Shown: positions 47,336 to 58,856 of the stretch, piece by piece
Layout of the letters: each line of letters begins with the position of its first letter
Numbering within the stretch: position 1 is the first letter of the stretch
DNA from: Sipunculus nudus
Taxonomy: Eukaryota > Annelida > Sipuncula > Golfingiida > Sipunculidae
Direction of reading: 5' to 3'
DNA length: 64,000 nucleotides
Assembly: GCA_026874595.1 (NCBI GenBank)
Contig: CM049306.1
Location: forward strand, 32,878,019 to 32,942,018
Notes under the pieces: generated by a model
Seen by the model: the letters and a program-made list of their open reading frames with translations, nothing else
What the model was told of the DNA's origin: nothing
The model's database searches: none
Made by a program: the position numbers and the translations under genes

Positions 47336-48300
47336 GCGGCGGCGTCCGTCGTGTGTCATGCATCGTCTGTACGTTAACCATAGCTATCTCAAAAACGACA
47401 GGAGCTAGCATCACCAAATTTTTTGCAAATATTCAGTCATCCAAAAAACTATATCGGATTTTGTTTATTTTTTTTCTAAATGCATTTTCTTAGATTTTAT
47501 AGGGAAAAAGCTAAAAAAACTTTAAAAATCATCTTCTCTGAAACTGTCCAGCCAAATTGTCCAATATTTCACAGAAATGATCTCTGGAACAATCTTTCTC
47601 AAGTTTGTTCGAATGGTTCCAGTTAGGAGATTTTTGGCTGAGTTACAGGAGGTTGAACTTTGTTAACTGTGCAAAAAAGCATATTAAAATTTAAATCTCA
47701 GAAAAGGCTGGAGCTATCATCACCAAATTTATGCCAATGTTGATCACATGAGTCATATCTGAAATTGAGGTATTGGTGGCGCCACCTGCATCGGCCTTTT
47801 TTGTACGGGGTCATCAGTGCCCGTATCACACTGACAGCTACAAATAACTTCTTCTCTGAAACGAAATGGCCAAATTGTTTAATATCGCACAGAAATGAAC
47901 CTAGGGTAGTGCTTTCTGAAGTTTGTTCAAATGGTCTCAGTTCAGTGACTTTTGGCTGAGTTATGGGGATCTGAATTTAGTCAAATGCCATAACAGCCAA
48001 TTTTAGCTAAGTGGCTACAAAAATCTTCTTCTCAACAACCACTGGGGCAAATTCCTAAATATCACACATTAATTATCCTGAGATGTTGATAATTCAAGTT
48101 TGTTCAAATGGTCTCAGTTCAGTGACTTTTGGCTTAGTTATGGGGATCTGAATTTAGTCATATGCCATAACAGCCCATGTTAGCGAAGTGGCTACAAAAA
48201 TTTTCTTCTCAAAAACCACTGGGCCCAATTCTTAAATCTCACACATTAATTATCCTTAGATGTTGATAATTCAAGTTTGTTCAAAGGGTTTTGATTCAAT
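47336..48300. repeat. Complex repeat with a 177-bp tandem array
   Basis: The string GTTTGTTCAA occurs at 47921, 48098 and 48275, exactly 177 bp apart, and long stretches around it match (for example GTGACTTTTGGCT and TGCCATAACAGCC). A first, more distant unit is at 47603. The family also recurs as a diverged direct repeat at 48690-48980. Confidence 0.8.
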
Positions 48301-48689
48301 GATTTTTGGCTGAGTTATGGGAAGCTGAACTTTGCCATTTTGTTGTATTTTCCCATATGAGTTATAAACCTACAAAACGTTTTTCGACTGATGATGATAC
48401 TGAGGCCAGTTTGTTTAATATTTTGCAAGAATAATTCCCTGAATCATTCTTATAATAATTGTCTTTTATGGTTCCAAAAAATGAATTTGGCTGAATTATA
48501 AAGATTGAATTGAGTCATTTTACCAAATATGTCAGCTGTGTGAAGCAGATACATCTAGCCTAGCACCAGTTTATCAGCATTCATTACATCATGCCTCTAG
48601 ACATTTAGATTTCCGGTTACCTTTTGAAAATATTGACAAGAATGTTTTTAAAAGCTTTTAAAAAATGTAGATTTATGATATTACATATC

Positions 48690-48980
48690 ATCTGTACACT
48701 AACTCATAATTTCTCAGGAATAGCTGGAGCTACCATCCCCAAATGTTATGCAATTATCTGTCACATATCAAATGTTGATGGATTCATCTTATTTTTGCTA
48801 TCTGCATTTACTTAGATTTTACAAGGAAAAAGCTGAAAAAAACTTGTAAAAGTCTTCTTCTTGTAAACAGTCCAGCCAAATTGTCAAAATTTTACAGAAA
48901 GGATCCCAGAGGCGAGCCCTCTCAAGTTTGTTCGAATGGTTTGTGTTGGATAAATTTTAGCAGAGTTACATAACAGGCCA
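48690..48980. repeat. Second copy of the 47.4-kb repeat
   Basis: It matches 47370-47660 in order: GGAGCTA(G/C)CATC(A/C)CCAAAT, CTTAGATTTTA(T/C)A, GTCCAGCCAAATTGTC, TTTCACAGAAA or TTTTACAGAAA, and CTCAAGTTTGTTCGAATGGT. The copies are about 1.3 kb apart in direct orientation. Confidence 0.75.
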
Positions 48981-49108
48981 AGATTATGTACGTTTCTTGA
49001 ATAGGTTGAGAAACTGCCAACTGTTTCAGATTTGGCAACAGATCAAGAGTTCATTCAGTGCAGCCAAATATAGGTCAACAGTTCAGTCAGTGCAGCCAAG
49101 CACAAGGC

Positions 49109-49199
49109 ATGTGATCACCTCATGGGCAGCATGTTATCATCTCATGGGTAGCATGTGATCACCTCATGAGTGTCATTTGATCACCTCATGGGTGTCATG
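49109..49199. repeat. 22-bp minisatellite, four units
   Basis: The units are GTGATCACCTCATGGGCAGC plus AT, then variants starting GTTATCATCTC, GTGATCACCTC and TTGATCACCTC. The period of 22 bp is exact. Each unit contains the palindrome TGATCA or a one-base variant. Confidence 0.85.
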
Positions 49200-49338
49200 C
49201 CCCTCAGGGCTGCATATGGAGCCAATCTGTGAGCTTATGCAATTGTGTGGCTACTATTCCAGATTTGGCAATAGGCAAAAGGTCAGCCTGGGTTTATTTA
49301 TAGCTTTGGCAGACTGCCAACTGTTTCAGATTATGCAA

Positions 49339-49430
49339 CAGGTCAAGAGTTCACTCAGTGCAGCCAGGTACAGGTAAAAAATTCACTCAGTCTAGCCAGG
49401 TGCAGGTCAAGAGTTCACTCAGTGCAGTAG
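49339..49430. repeat. 32-bp minisatellite, about three units
   Basis: Units start CAGGTCAAGAGTTCACTCAG, CAGGTAAAAAATTCACTCAG and CAGGTCAAGAGTTCACTCAG with 32-bp spacing. A diverged pair lies at 49045-49100, and the block GAAACTGCCAACTGTTTCAG near 49009 recurs as CAGACTGCCAACTGTTTCAG near 49310. Confidence 0.8.
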
Positions 49431-49480
49431 ACTGAGCCAGTAATTTTTCACAGTACAATCGGGGCAACAGCCTTTCTCAC

Positions 49481-49735
49481 CTAAGCCTGGTCAGCCCCGT
49501 GCATCAGACTCAAGGTAAGTTTGATGTATTGGCCTGATATTCTGACCTGTCTATGTGTTTTTATGACTTTCTCGTTCACAAGACAGGTGTCGCCATCTAC
49601 AATGACTTTTGCAAAGTGTATTTGCCTGCTTAATTCTACAGAAGAATTTGATATATCAGCCTGAAATTGGGCATATGTGTACATGTCAAATAGCTTTGTT
49701 GTATACAAGACTGGTGGTGCCATCTACAATAATTT
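49481..49735 (-). repeat. Diverged member of the repeat family forming the 54-57 kb inverted repeat
   Basis: Conceptual minus-strand translation shows LFDMYTYAQFQADISNSSVE, which lines up with LCEIYTHVKFWPNRSKGSQD in the inverted-repeat arms and LCAIYTHAKFWPNRSNSSRD in the inner units. GTGGTGCCATCTACAAT matches GTGGTGCCACCTGCAAC. It looks like the same element, considerably older. Coding function is not implied. Confidence 0.55.
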
Positions 49736-50268
49736 TTGTGTTGTGTGCACCCATGCCAGAATTTCAGCAGTGATGTTTGTGCATTGTTTCTTGTTCAAAA
49801 TGTTTAGTACTTGCATTGTTCATATATATGAATAGTAGTGGTTCAGCACTGAAGCGTTATACCTGGTGTATATCCATATGCACAGGTTCGCATTAGGCCT
49901 GTAGGCCTTGTTCTTTATTGTCTAGCTGACCACAAAGTATTTGTTTAAGAAGGAAATGTTATGACATTCCCTGAAATTTAATAAATAGTCATACTATAGG
50001 TTATTTTCAAAAATGTCCTTTTTACCTTGAAAAGTACAAAAAAAAACTTTTTTTCTTAGTCGAGTGTTCATGCATTTATTTTTTGTCTTGCTCTTCTATG
50101 AAAAAACTCTATACATGTGGGGATTCAGTGTGTGCTTCACAAATACACCAAACTTTTGTTACTGGAAATCTGTGTTTCCATGTGCCCTTGCCCAAATGTG
50201 GTCGGATCTAAATATAAGATATAAGGAGTGTTCATATTTGTACAGACACAGATAAACTGTGCAGCTGC
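49736..50268. other. Stretch without a supported gene
   Basis: It is AT-rich, with an A/T-tract at about 50037-50056. Nothing further was recognised. Confidence 0.45.
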
Positions 50269-50276
50269 TTTTACTG

Positions 50277-51086
50277 TAGGGTTTGGGCCAGGTACAAGTG
50301 AAGTACCTAGGTACAGGTACAGGTACTTGTGAATTGGCCAGGTACAGGTACAGGTACTTGATTTTCACAGAGTACCTAGGTACAGGTACTTAAGTACCAA
50401 GGTACAGGCACATTTATTTGAGGATCACTTCAAAGACGTTTTTACGGCATAAATTCATGTATATGCAAGTTAACATGCCTTTTTTCTATCAAATAATACT
50501 GAAGTAATTTGCTAAAGTATATTTTAATAGAACTTATTAACTGTATGGCACCATTTGTTCAAAAACATGATATGCATGTGTATTAAAAGTCCATGAAGTG
50601 CATCAAGTTGAGTATGACACAATACATTCACAAACATGAAATTCAGATCTACTGAAAGTCCATTAAGTACACCAAGTACAGTAAGAGATTGATTATTCTG
50701 ACACCATACCATACAAACATGATATGTGTACTAAATGTTCATTAAGTGCACCAAGTACAGTATAATCAAATGATTTGCTCAATTAGTGGTTACAGCTGAT
50801 TTCACAAGTGACCATTCTAGAGGTGTGATAACAATTCAATTAATGAGCAGTTTATCATACTGATGGCTTGCTGATTATTTAACACTACAGGTAATTTAAT
50901 ACTAAAGAGAAAAAAAACCTAAAAATGAAAATATGAAAATGTACCTGGAGTACCTTGTACCAGGTACAGGTACTTTAGTTCCAGGTACAGGTACAAGGTA
51001 CTTCCTACTCATGACTGGCAGGTACAGGTACTCTGAAATGTGTACTTAGGTACAGGTACAGGTACAAGTACCTAGCCCCAACTCTG
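50277..51086. mobile_element. hAT-like MITE, 810 bp, with GGTACA-repeat termini
   Basis: It is flanked by a perfect 8-bp duplication TTTTACTG (50269-50276 and 51087-51094). Terminal inverted repeats are TAGGGTTTGGGCCAGGTAC on the left and CAGAGTTGGGGCTAGGTAC (right end, reverse-complemented), 15 of 18 matching after the first base. Subterminal regions of about 130 bp are dense in GGTAC and GGTACA. An 8-bp duplication and a CAG(A/G)G-type end fit hAT elements. The interior holds three diverged units of about 70-78 bp (cores near 50587, 50655 and 50733, CATTAAGTGCACCAAGTACA-like). No transposase is seen. Confidence 0.82.
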
Positions 51087-51094
51087 TTTTACTG

Positions 51095-52590
51095 TTTAAA
51101 AATACCATGCTTTGGTTCATTGTTATAGGCTTTTTTATCCCTGTACTAACTTCATACAGTGCAGATTACACATCAACAGGTTATTGACTAAAGTAGTTTA
51201 TTTCTCTAACAGATGGAGAATCAAAACATTTACACTTAGTTTAGTTTATTGTGAACAACTTATTTCACAGCATAATCCTGCTGACTAATTTTCAGAGTAG
51301 GAAGACTCAGGTACCTTACCTTGTTTCTTCTTTAGTTTCTGAGATATAAAGACCTTAAAACATGGGCACTAGGTTTATTTTATTTTAAAAGAAAAACAAT
51401 GCTTAAATATAAAGAATAATTCTGAAGAATTCATGTTACTTTTTGATAGATGCTTGGAAGTTTCAGGGATTGACCTGGATTGTTGTACACTTCCAAGATG
51501 CCTTTCACTGGTGACTGCACGGGAGCACTGTAACTGAGCTGTGTAATTTTTACCAAGTCATGCAGGCCCAATAGAGGCATTTTCTTATTGGACAGGCTCT
51601 TTAAGTTTATAATAAGCTAATATACATGCAAACACTGAACATTAAGCTGTCCAAGGGGTGTCTGGGGCAATCCTTCCAAACCTCAAATTTATTTTGTATA
51701 AAATTGTTACTTTCTGCTATCACTATTTACTAGAACACCAGAAATTTACAAGCTTTAAAATGCCCAATAAAAAAAACAAACACACTGAGGGGAAATAAAC
51801 AATTTCCCCAACCATTGTTACCTGTGAAATAAATACAAATATTTTTAATTTGTCAAAAGACTTTACATGGTGTAATCAGAATTAACAGAAAAAGACTGCT
51901 ATTACAGAAAACAAGATCACTGAATGACATTGATGATAATAATATCAAAATGAAGGGGGATGTATTAATGTTGTTAAAATAGCAAGAGGGGATTTCTGAA
52001 GATCTGATGCAGTAGTAGCAGATACAGGATATTGTTACAGGGGGAGGGCTCAATGGTAAATAACATTTCTAACCATTCATTGCTCAGCAACCTTATAAAA
52101 GATGCATGAAAGATCTCATGGAGAAGTATCAAGGCCATATGACTAGTCATAAATATCTTCTTAAATAATGCCACTTTTTAGGGACCTTCTGAGATTCTTA
52201 GGTAACGTTTTGCAAATGGTCAATCCTGAGGATCATAGAGTTGAAACTAAATCTGATCTCACTTTATCACCAACACAGTTTAAAATAAAATGCATATCAT
52301 TTAATGATCTTAAAAACTGAAACTGTAAAGGCAACCGAGTGTGCATCTAAAGTTTTAGCAGAGATTTTGGTTTCATATTATAAGTAACGGCAACCAATAT
52401 GATGACTTCCTGAAACATTTACAGTATCTAAAAAAACACTGAAGAACTGTTGAAATTGTTAAGACCTGAAATAAATTATGGTTTCACCTGTCTCTAGAAG
52501 ATCTTGTAATATTTGTTCAAGTATACTTTGAATACCAGACATGATTTAAACTATTGTCACAGCTACTATTACTTAATTAAAAAGGAAATG
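51095..52590. other. AT-rich stretch with no gene seen
   Basis: No tandem repeat, terminal inverted repeat or splice-bounded frame stood out, apart from an acceptor-like TTTATTTCTCTAACAG ending near 51212 followed by a short frame that closes after eight codons. Confidence 0.4.
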
Positions 52591-52594
52591 TTAA

Positions 52595-53516
52595 AGGGGC
52601 TCAATCACCTATAAAGCCTGTTGAATTAAAACTTAAATTAGCGTCTTCTCTTTGAAATAAATTGGTAACTGCCAAAATATTGCCCTGAAATGGTAGGCCT
52701 ACTCCTATACATGAGTGTTAAAAACAGTGGACTGGGCGCAGTCACAGCTGTCAGCATAAACACAAGGGGGGGGGGGGGGGGATGGTGTGTATGGCCTGCC
52801 TCAACACCAGCCACAAAATCTGTCATCCAGGACATGCATTGACTGACTTTGCCAATAAAAATGTAATACATGTTCTCGCTGGCTAAAAATCACAGGCTGT
52901 GGTTTCATTGTCATATAATCTCAAATATTATGAAAAAGCATAACACTTAACCTCCATATTATGAACAATTTCTCCATGTGTCAGAGGTGACTATTGTTTT
53001 TCAGCGGATTAAAATCCTTGACAACAGTCTCAAGTTATATTAAAAGAATATGTTGAATATATTTCATGATTACTTTTATGTCGAATAAAATATATCTCTC
53101 TCTTGGCCTGGATACATGGGCTCACACTATGTTTGTCACCAGCTGAGGCCCCTGGACCTATTGTTCAGATTTGTTACAACAGGTTCTACAGTGATATTAC
53201 ATTTCCATTCAGCAGAGATATGTCAGAGGACATGAAGGTCCATGTATATGTATGGACCAGTTTGAAAAAGTCCTTGTATTGGATCTGTCACACATTTTCA
53301 AATTTGGACCTTCATTTATTTGGTCTTATTATGGTAAACAGACACGTGGACTGGGTTTACACACAACGCAGGACCATAACAAGGTGTTTATGCTGTAGGG
53401 AAGGTACTGTGTGCTGGGATATGTTTTGCTGGGAAACTTCCATGTAAAGCATAACTTAACTGATAGTGTAAAAGAACAATCATAATAATCATAATATTGT
53501 TCCTGATTATGTCCCT
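52595..53516. mobile_element. piggyBac-like MITE, long copy of the same family
   Basis: The left end (TTAA at 52591-52594, then AGGGGCTCAATCACCTATAA) and the right end (CCTGATTATGTCCCT followed by TTCA) match the element at 19416-19906, including the shared inner motifs TTGCCCTGAAAT, AAACAGTGGAC and CATAATATTG. At 922 bp it carries about 430 bp absent from the short copy, mostly between 52850 and 53340. The right flank reads TTCA rather than TTAA, consistent with one mutation in the target duplication. Small ORFs (53103-53447 among others) show no transposase motif I recognise. Confidence 0.75.
52767..52781. repeat. Poly-G tract inside the long TTAA MITE
   Basis: A run of about 14-15 G. The corresponding part of the short MITE copy (19580) has no such run. 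Confidence 0.85.
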
Positions 53517-53859
53517 TTCACATGTTGACATATTTGACAAAAATAGTATATATATTTACACATCTTATGTATACTTCGAGCAGAATGTCAGGGAAATTTG
53601 CTTAAGTATAAGATATGGAATAGTCAGGGTGTAATAGCAAATATATGATCTTCTTACAAAGTGATGAATACACTAATAACAATATCATGTTTAAAAGCTG
53701 ATATTATTGTTGTATCTGCCAAAACAGAGTTTTGAGGATACGGTTTTCAGCCCACTGCCGCCGCTGCATAGGTGTCTGGAGAATTCCTATGTAACCGCTG
53801 GGCATAATTTTACGAAACCTGGGATTATGTTCAGGTCACATGTGAACTGCTGCGCCCCA

Positions 53860-54195
53860 ATTTGTTTTGAACTCTGACCTTTCCTCTCTCCAGTGCGTCC
53901 ATCTGTGCATCTGTTTTGACACATTAACCCACATATCTCGGGAACTGTTGACCGATCCGGAAAATAATTTGCACAAATGTAGCCCTTGGATAACTTTATA
54001 ACATACATAAAAAATGGTGGCGCCACCTGCAACCAATTTTGCACAGCGTCCATCTGTTCATCTGCCCTGGGATAAAAGCACTCATATCTCTGAAATGGTT
54101 GGACTTATCCACCAGAAATTTTGCATGTGTATATGTCGAGGCCCAGATTAGAATTTGGTCCAATTTAAAACTGGGCCAGCCCAGATCAAAATTTT
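53860..54195. repeat. Outer unit of the GGTGGCGCCACCTGCAACC repeat family
   Basis: It carries, in order, CACATATCTCGGGAACTGTT, GACCGATC, GTGGCGCCACCTGCAACCA, TTTTGCACAGCGTCCATCTG and CACTCATATCTCTG. This order matches the right arm orientation of the inverted repeat and is opposite to the left arm that follows at 54196. Confidence 0.7.
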
Positions 54196-55095
54196 GATGT
54201 ATAAACCTGCAAAATTTTAGGCAGATAAGTCAAACCACTGCCGAGATATGAGTGATTTTATCCCACAGAGGATAAACAGACGGATGCTGGGCAAAAATGG
54301 TTGCAGATGGTGCCACCAGTTTTGTGAATGATAAAGAGCTATGTGAGATCTATACACATGTAAAATTTTGGCCCAATCGGTCAAAAGGTTCCCAAGATAT
54401 AAGCCTGGATGTCTGCAGCATAAACATATATGTAGGTGGCGCCACCTGCAACAAAATCCAGAAAGCTATCCAAGATGTATAAACCTGCAAAATTTTAGGC
54501 AGATAAGTCAAGCCAGGGCAGAGATATGAGTGATCTTATCCCATGGCAGACAAGCAGATAAATGCTGTGCAAAAATGGTTGCAGGTGGCACCACCAGTTT
54601 TGCGTTTGATAAAGAGCTATGTGCGATCTATACACATGCAAAATTTTGGCCCAATCGGTCAAACAGTTCCCGAGATATGAGCTTGGATGTCTGCAGCGTT
54701 AACGTGAATGTAGGTGATGCCACTTGTCATAAAATCAAGAAAGCTGTCCACGATGTATATGTCAAGGCCCAGATTAGAATCTGGCCCAATTTAAAACTGG
54801 GCCAGTGCAGATCAAAATTTTGATTTGGACTGGCCCAGATCAAAATTCTAATCTGGGCCAGACCAGTTTTAAACTGGGCCAGCCCAGATTAAAATTTTGA
54901 TCTGGGTTGGTCCAAATCAAAATCCTGTGGTGAAGATTTCAGGATTTAAATCTGGTCTGGACTGATTTTAAACTGGGCCAGCCGAGATTAAAATTTTGAT
55001 CTGGGCCAGTCAGGTTAATAATCCTGTGGTGGACTAATTTTAAACTGGACCAGCCCAGATCAGAATCCTAATCTACTCCTAGGCTGGCTTCTATT
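54196..55095 (+). repeat. Left arm of a large inverted repeat
   Basis: It pairs with the right arm around a centre of 55832: position x matches 111664 minus x. From 54530 to 54823 the match to 56841-57134 appears perfect over 294 bp, giving identical 97-codon conceptual products. Between 54297 and 54482 only a few bases differ. The arm is itself made of tandem units of about 268-278 bp (start marker TATAAACCTGCAAAATTTTA at 54200 and 54478). Its inner part is an array of palindromic GGGCCAGCCCAGATCAAAAT motifs. The ORF is a by-product of repeat structure; nothing supports translation. Confidence 0.85.
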
Positions 55096-56499
55096 ACACT
55101 GTTTTTACCTGGCTGGCCTTTAATCAATTCCAAGAATTTGTAAAACATTGTAAGTCAATAATAATTAATATTTTATGATTTTATTTCATATTCTATGAAA
55201 ATATCATTGGTTGGACTCCTGTCATATTTATTTTGTAATTTTACCTCTTATGTGAAATTTCTAAAATATTATTTTAAAATAATCATGTTAAACATTGGTA
55301 TTTTACAGCTAAAAACTACAAATATAGCTTGCAGAACATGTGCATTAATTCAACAAACTAAAAATTTAATCAATAATTATTAATATATATGTTACACAAT
55401 GTTAAGCTTGTGATCCAAGACCTGAAAATTAAAAATTTTATTTGTTATTTAAAGTTACTTATCATTTATCATAAGTTGGGGTTTTTGGTCTGTGATCTCC
55501 CCCCGTCACCCATTAAAGAATTTGCACATATTGTAACATTGGACCTAGAACTTATAACATACTACACATTAAGTAAAGAAGGCCCTGAAACATCTTTCAA
55601 GATACCTAAACTTAAGTCATTGAAATTAGGTGACTGAAATTTAACAAACAGAAAAATATATATCTAGTGTACATAAATTAGGTTGATGTTTGCTTATTTG
55701 TGTGCATTTTTAACACAATCATAATGTATTTAGATAGAACAATAGGAACAATATTCACCAACTCAGCATTTAACAACTGAAGGTAGAGAATATTTGTATT
55801 GCAGCATTTTACTATCTTCAATTTAGATTAGTTATCAGTTAATAGATAAGCTTTTTTTAAGTTATTAACGCCAAAGTGAAACCTCCACCATGTTTGTCAC
55901 CCTCTGAAATAAAATTCTTATCCAATTTTCACGCATGTTCACCACTATTTTTAAGACTGCCAAATGACAGCAATTATATCATTTTCTCAGCTGTGGATTT
56001 TCTGCTGTTGAAAATTACAGTAATGGTATCACAAAGCTCCCCCTAGCCCAGTATTAGGGCACAATGTCATGCAGCTCACCAAAATGAGCATCAAGACTAA
56101 TAAATTACTTTTGTTCACTTATATATGAATAAAGCTAGTTTTTAATTATGCATGTATATATTTAATATTACACATGTAATTTTGATATTCAGAACAGAAA
56201 ATTATCTCATTTAAGTTGAAAATTTTGATATTAAGGCAAGTAGATGTCTCAGAAATGGCACATATTCTAAACTGTGATTAATTATGGTAGTTGGTTTAGG
56301 TGAAGTTCAAATGTTAACTTGCATGCTTGAAGAATAGATGAAACCAAAGAAGCACATTACATTTGTTTGTTAGCTTTTTTCCTCACTAAAATATTAATAA
56401 TAGATTTTAAATGATCTTGTTCATTATGTGATTGGGCCCTTCAAAATGGTGTATCTGGAATGAATGTTTACTGTATTATCTGATTTAAGATGATAAAAA
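55096..56499. other. AT-rich spacer between the inverted-repeat arms
   Basis: About 1.4 kb of low-GC DNA with two small ORFs (55195-55383 and 55389-55637). Neither has a recognised domain, and both are dominated by Ile, Lys, Leu and Asn. No transposase signature was found. Confidence 0.6.
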
Positions 56500-57468
56500 T
56501 CAGGCCAGCCTAAGATTAGATTAGGATTCTGATCTGGTTGGGCCTAGTTAAAAATCAGTCAACCACAGGATTGTAATCTTGACTAGCCCTGATTAAAATT
56601 TTGATCTGGGCCATCCCAGTTTAAAATCAGTCCACCACAGGATTGTAAACTTAACCAGTCCAGATCAAAATTCTAATCTGGGCCAGCCCAGTTTAAAATC
56701 AGTCCAGACCAGATTTAAATTCTGAAGTCTTCACCACTGGATTTAAATCTGGACCGGCCCAGATCAAAATTTTAATCTAGGCTGGCCCAGTTTAAAACTG
56801 GTCTGGCCCAGATTAGAATTTTGATCTGGGCCGGTCCAAATCAAAATTTTGATCTGCACTGGCCCAGTTTTAAATTGGGCCAGATTCTAATCTGGGCCTT
56901 GACATATACATCGTGGACAGCTTTCTTGATTTTATGACAAGTGGCATCACCTACATTCACGTTAACGCTGCAGACATCCAAGCTCATATCTCGGGAACTG
57001 TTTGACCGATTGGGCCAAAATTTTGCATGTGTATAGATCGCACATAGCTCTTTATCAAACGCAAAACTGGTGGTGCCACCTGCAACCATTTTTGCACAGC
57101 ATTTATCTGCTTGTCTGCCATGGGATAAGATCACTCATATCTCTGCACTGGCTTGACTTATCTGCCTAAAATTTTGCAGGTTTATACATCTTGGATAGCT
57201 TTCTGGATTTTGTTGCAGGTGGCGCCACCTACATATATGATTATGCTGCAGACATCCAGGCGTATATCTTGGGAACCTTTTGACCGATTGGGCCAAAATT
57301 TTACATGTGTATAGATCTCGCATAGCTCTTTATCATACACAAAACTGGTGGCACTGTCTGCAACCATTTTTGCCCAGCATCCGTCTGTTTGTCCTCTGTG
57401 GGATAAAATCACTCATATCTCGGCAGTGGTTAGACTTATCTGCCTAAAATTTTGCAGGTTTATACATC
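56500..57468 (-). repeat. Right arm of the large inverted repeat
   Basis: It is the mirror image of 54196-55095. The outer limit is sharp: GCAGGTTTATACATC (57454-57468) matches the left arm start GATGTATAAACCTGC, after which the sequences differ. The inner edge is less exact, with about 70 bp of length difference. No target-site duplication is visible at the outer edges. Confidence 0.85.
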
Positions 57469-57800
57469 TTGGATAGCTTTCTTGATTTTATGACTGGTGG
57501 CGCCACCTACATTTACATTTATGCTGCAGACATCCAAGCTCATATTTCGAGAACCGTTTGGCCGATTGGCCAAAATGTTTCATGTGTATAGATCTCAAAA
57601 AGCGCTTTATCATATGCAAAACTGGTGGTGCCACCTGCAACCATTTTTGCACAGGGTCCATCTGTTTGTCTGCCGTGGGATAAAATCACTCATATCTCGG
57701 CAGTGGTTTGACTTTTTGCATTTGTATACAACTTTGATAGCTTTCAAAATTTAGTGGTAGGTGGCACAAACTACATACACATTTCGGCTGCAGACATCCA
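57469..57800. repeat. Further tandem unit of the same family outside the right arm
   Basis: It continues the right-arm orientation with GTGGCGCCACCTACATTTAC, GAGAACCGTTTGGCCGATTG and GGTGGTGCCACCTGCAACC, then fades out near 57800. Confidence 0.7.
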
Positions 57801-57849
57801 TGCTAATATGCAACACCTCACTCTTATTAGGAAAAACCTCAATTTTTTA

Positions 57850-58856
57850 TTAAAAACCTATTTTCACACTTCAGGACTGCCTTATATCGAAACCACTCAT
57901 CTGTTTTTCCTCATATTTACCATAAATATTCCTCTATATAGTTCCTATGTACATGATAGAAATTAGGTCTGTGTTATATAATTTAAAAAAGTTATGGGCC
58001 CAAAAATAATGCATTTTGTAAAATGGAAAGATATTTGATCACTTAACACAAAACATGTTAAAGCTATGGACTTTTTTCCAGTAATATATCTTTAATTAAT
58101 CAAATTTAAATTGTATACCCAAAATTAGATCAAAATCTGTGAAATTTTTAAAAATATTAGCAAAAATAAAAAATGGTACCTTAAGTTGTGCATAAATTTG
58201 ACCATGGCACTTTTTTTCTTATAAGTACATTTGATTAAATTTTCACAGCCAGTTTACATATGGATTTAATCTGATGAATTTTGAATTTGAAAGTATAGGC
58301 TTAAAAAATAGTCTAGCTATTGAAGTTTTTTAGAAGCCTTAACGTATTTGTATTTTCTAGCATCACAACCCTACTTTTGTTTACCTGGTAGTAATCCAAA
58401 AATTGCTATAATTTTAGATATAATTGTTAATATTCATATTCTTCCATACATTTCCTAAGTACATACCAAAATTTAGGTCAGTTTTGCATAATTTGTTGAA
58501 GTTATAGGCCCAAACATAATGCACCTTGTAAAAAATCAGGATATATATTTACTCACTTAACAAATATAATGGCTGAGACTTTTTTTCAGGAATATAACAT
58601 CATTTAATCAAGATTCAATTGTATACCGAAAATTAGATCTGAAATTTGCAATTTTTTAAGGTATTAGCATAAATATAAAATCAGTACCCGGTACCTTAAA
58701 TTTTGCCCAACTTTTGCCACAGCACAATTTTTCCCTGTAAGTACTGTGGATATTATTTTCACAGCATGTACACATAAGGATTTAATCTGTTAAAATCTGA
58801 AATTTGAAAAATAAAAGCCGCACAATTAGGCTAGTTATTGAATTTGTTTGGAGGCT
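57850..58856. repeat. Two-copy tandem duplication of about 510 bp
   Basis: The first copy runs to about 58340 and the second from about 58370. Matching markers are GGCCCAAAAATAATGCA (57997) and GGCCCAAACATAATGCA (58507), ATTGTATACC(C/G)AAAATTAGATC, GGTACCTTAA, and GGATTTAATCTG. The copies are considerably diverged and AT-rich. Confidence 0.75.

Noticed and set aside
54530-54823. Identical 97-codon ORFs at 54530 (plus) and 56841 (minus) as a duplicated gene pair
   Set aside because: They are the two arms of an inverted repeat built from tandem units also found elsewhere with stops; identity follows from DNA-level symmetry.
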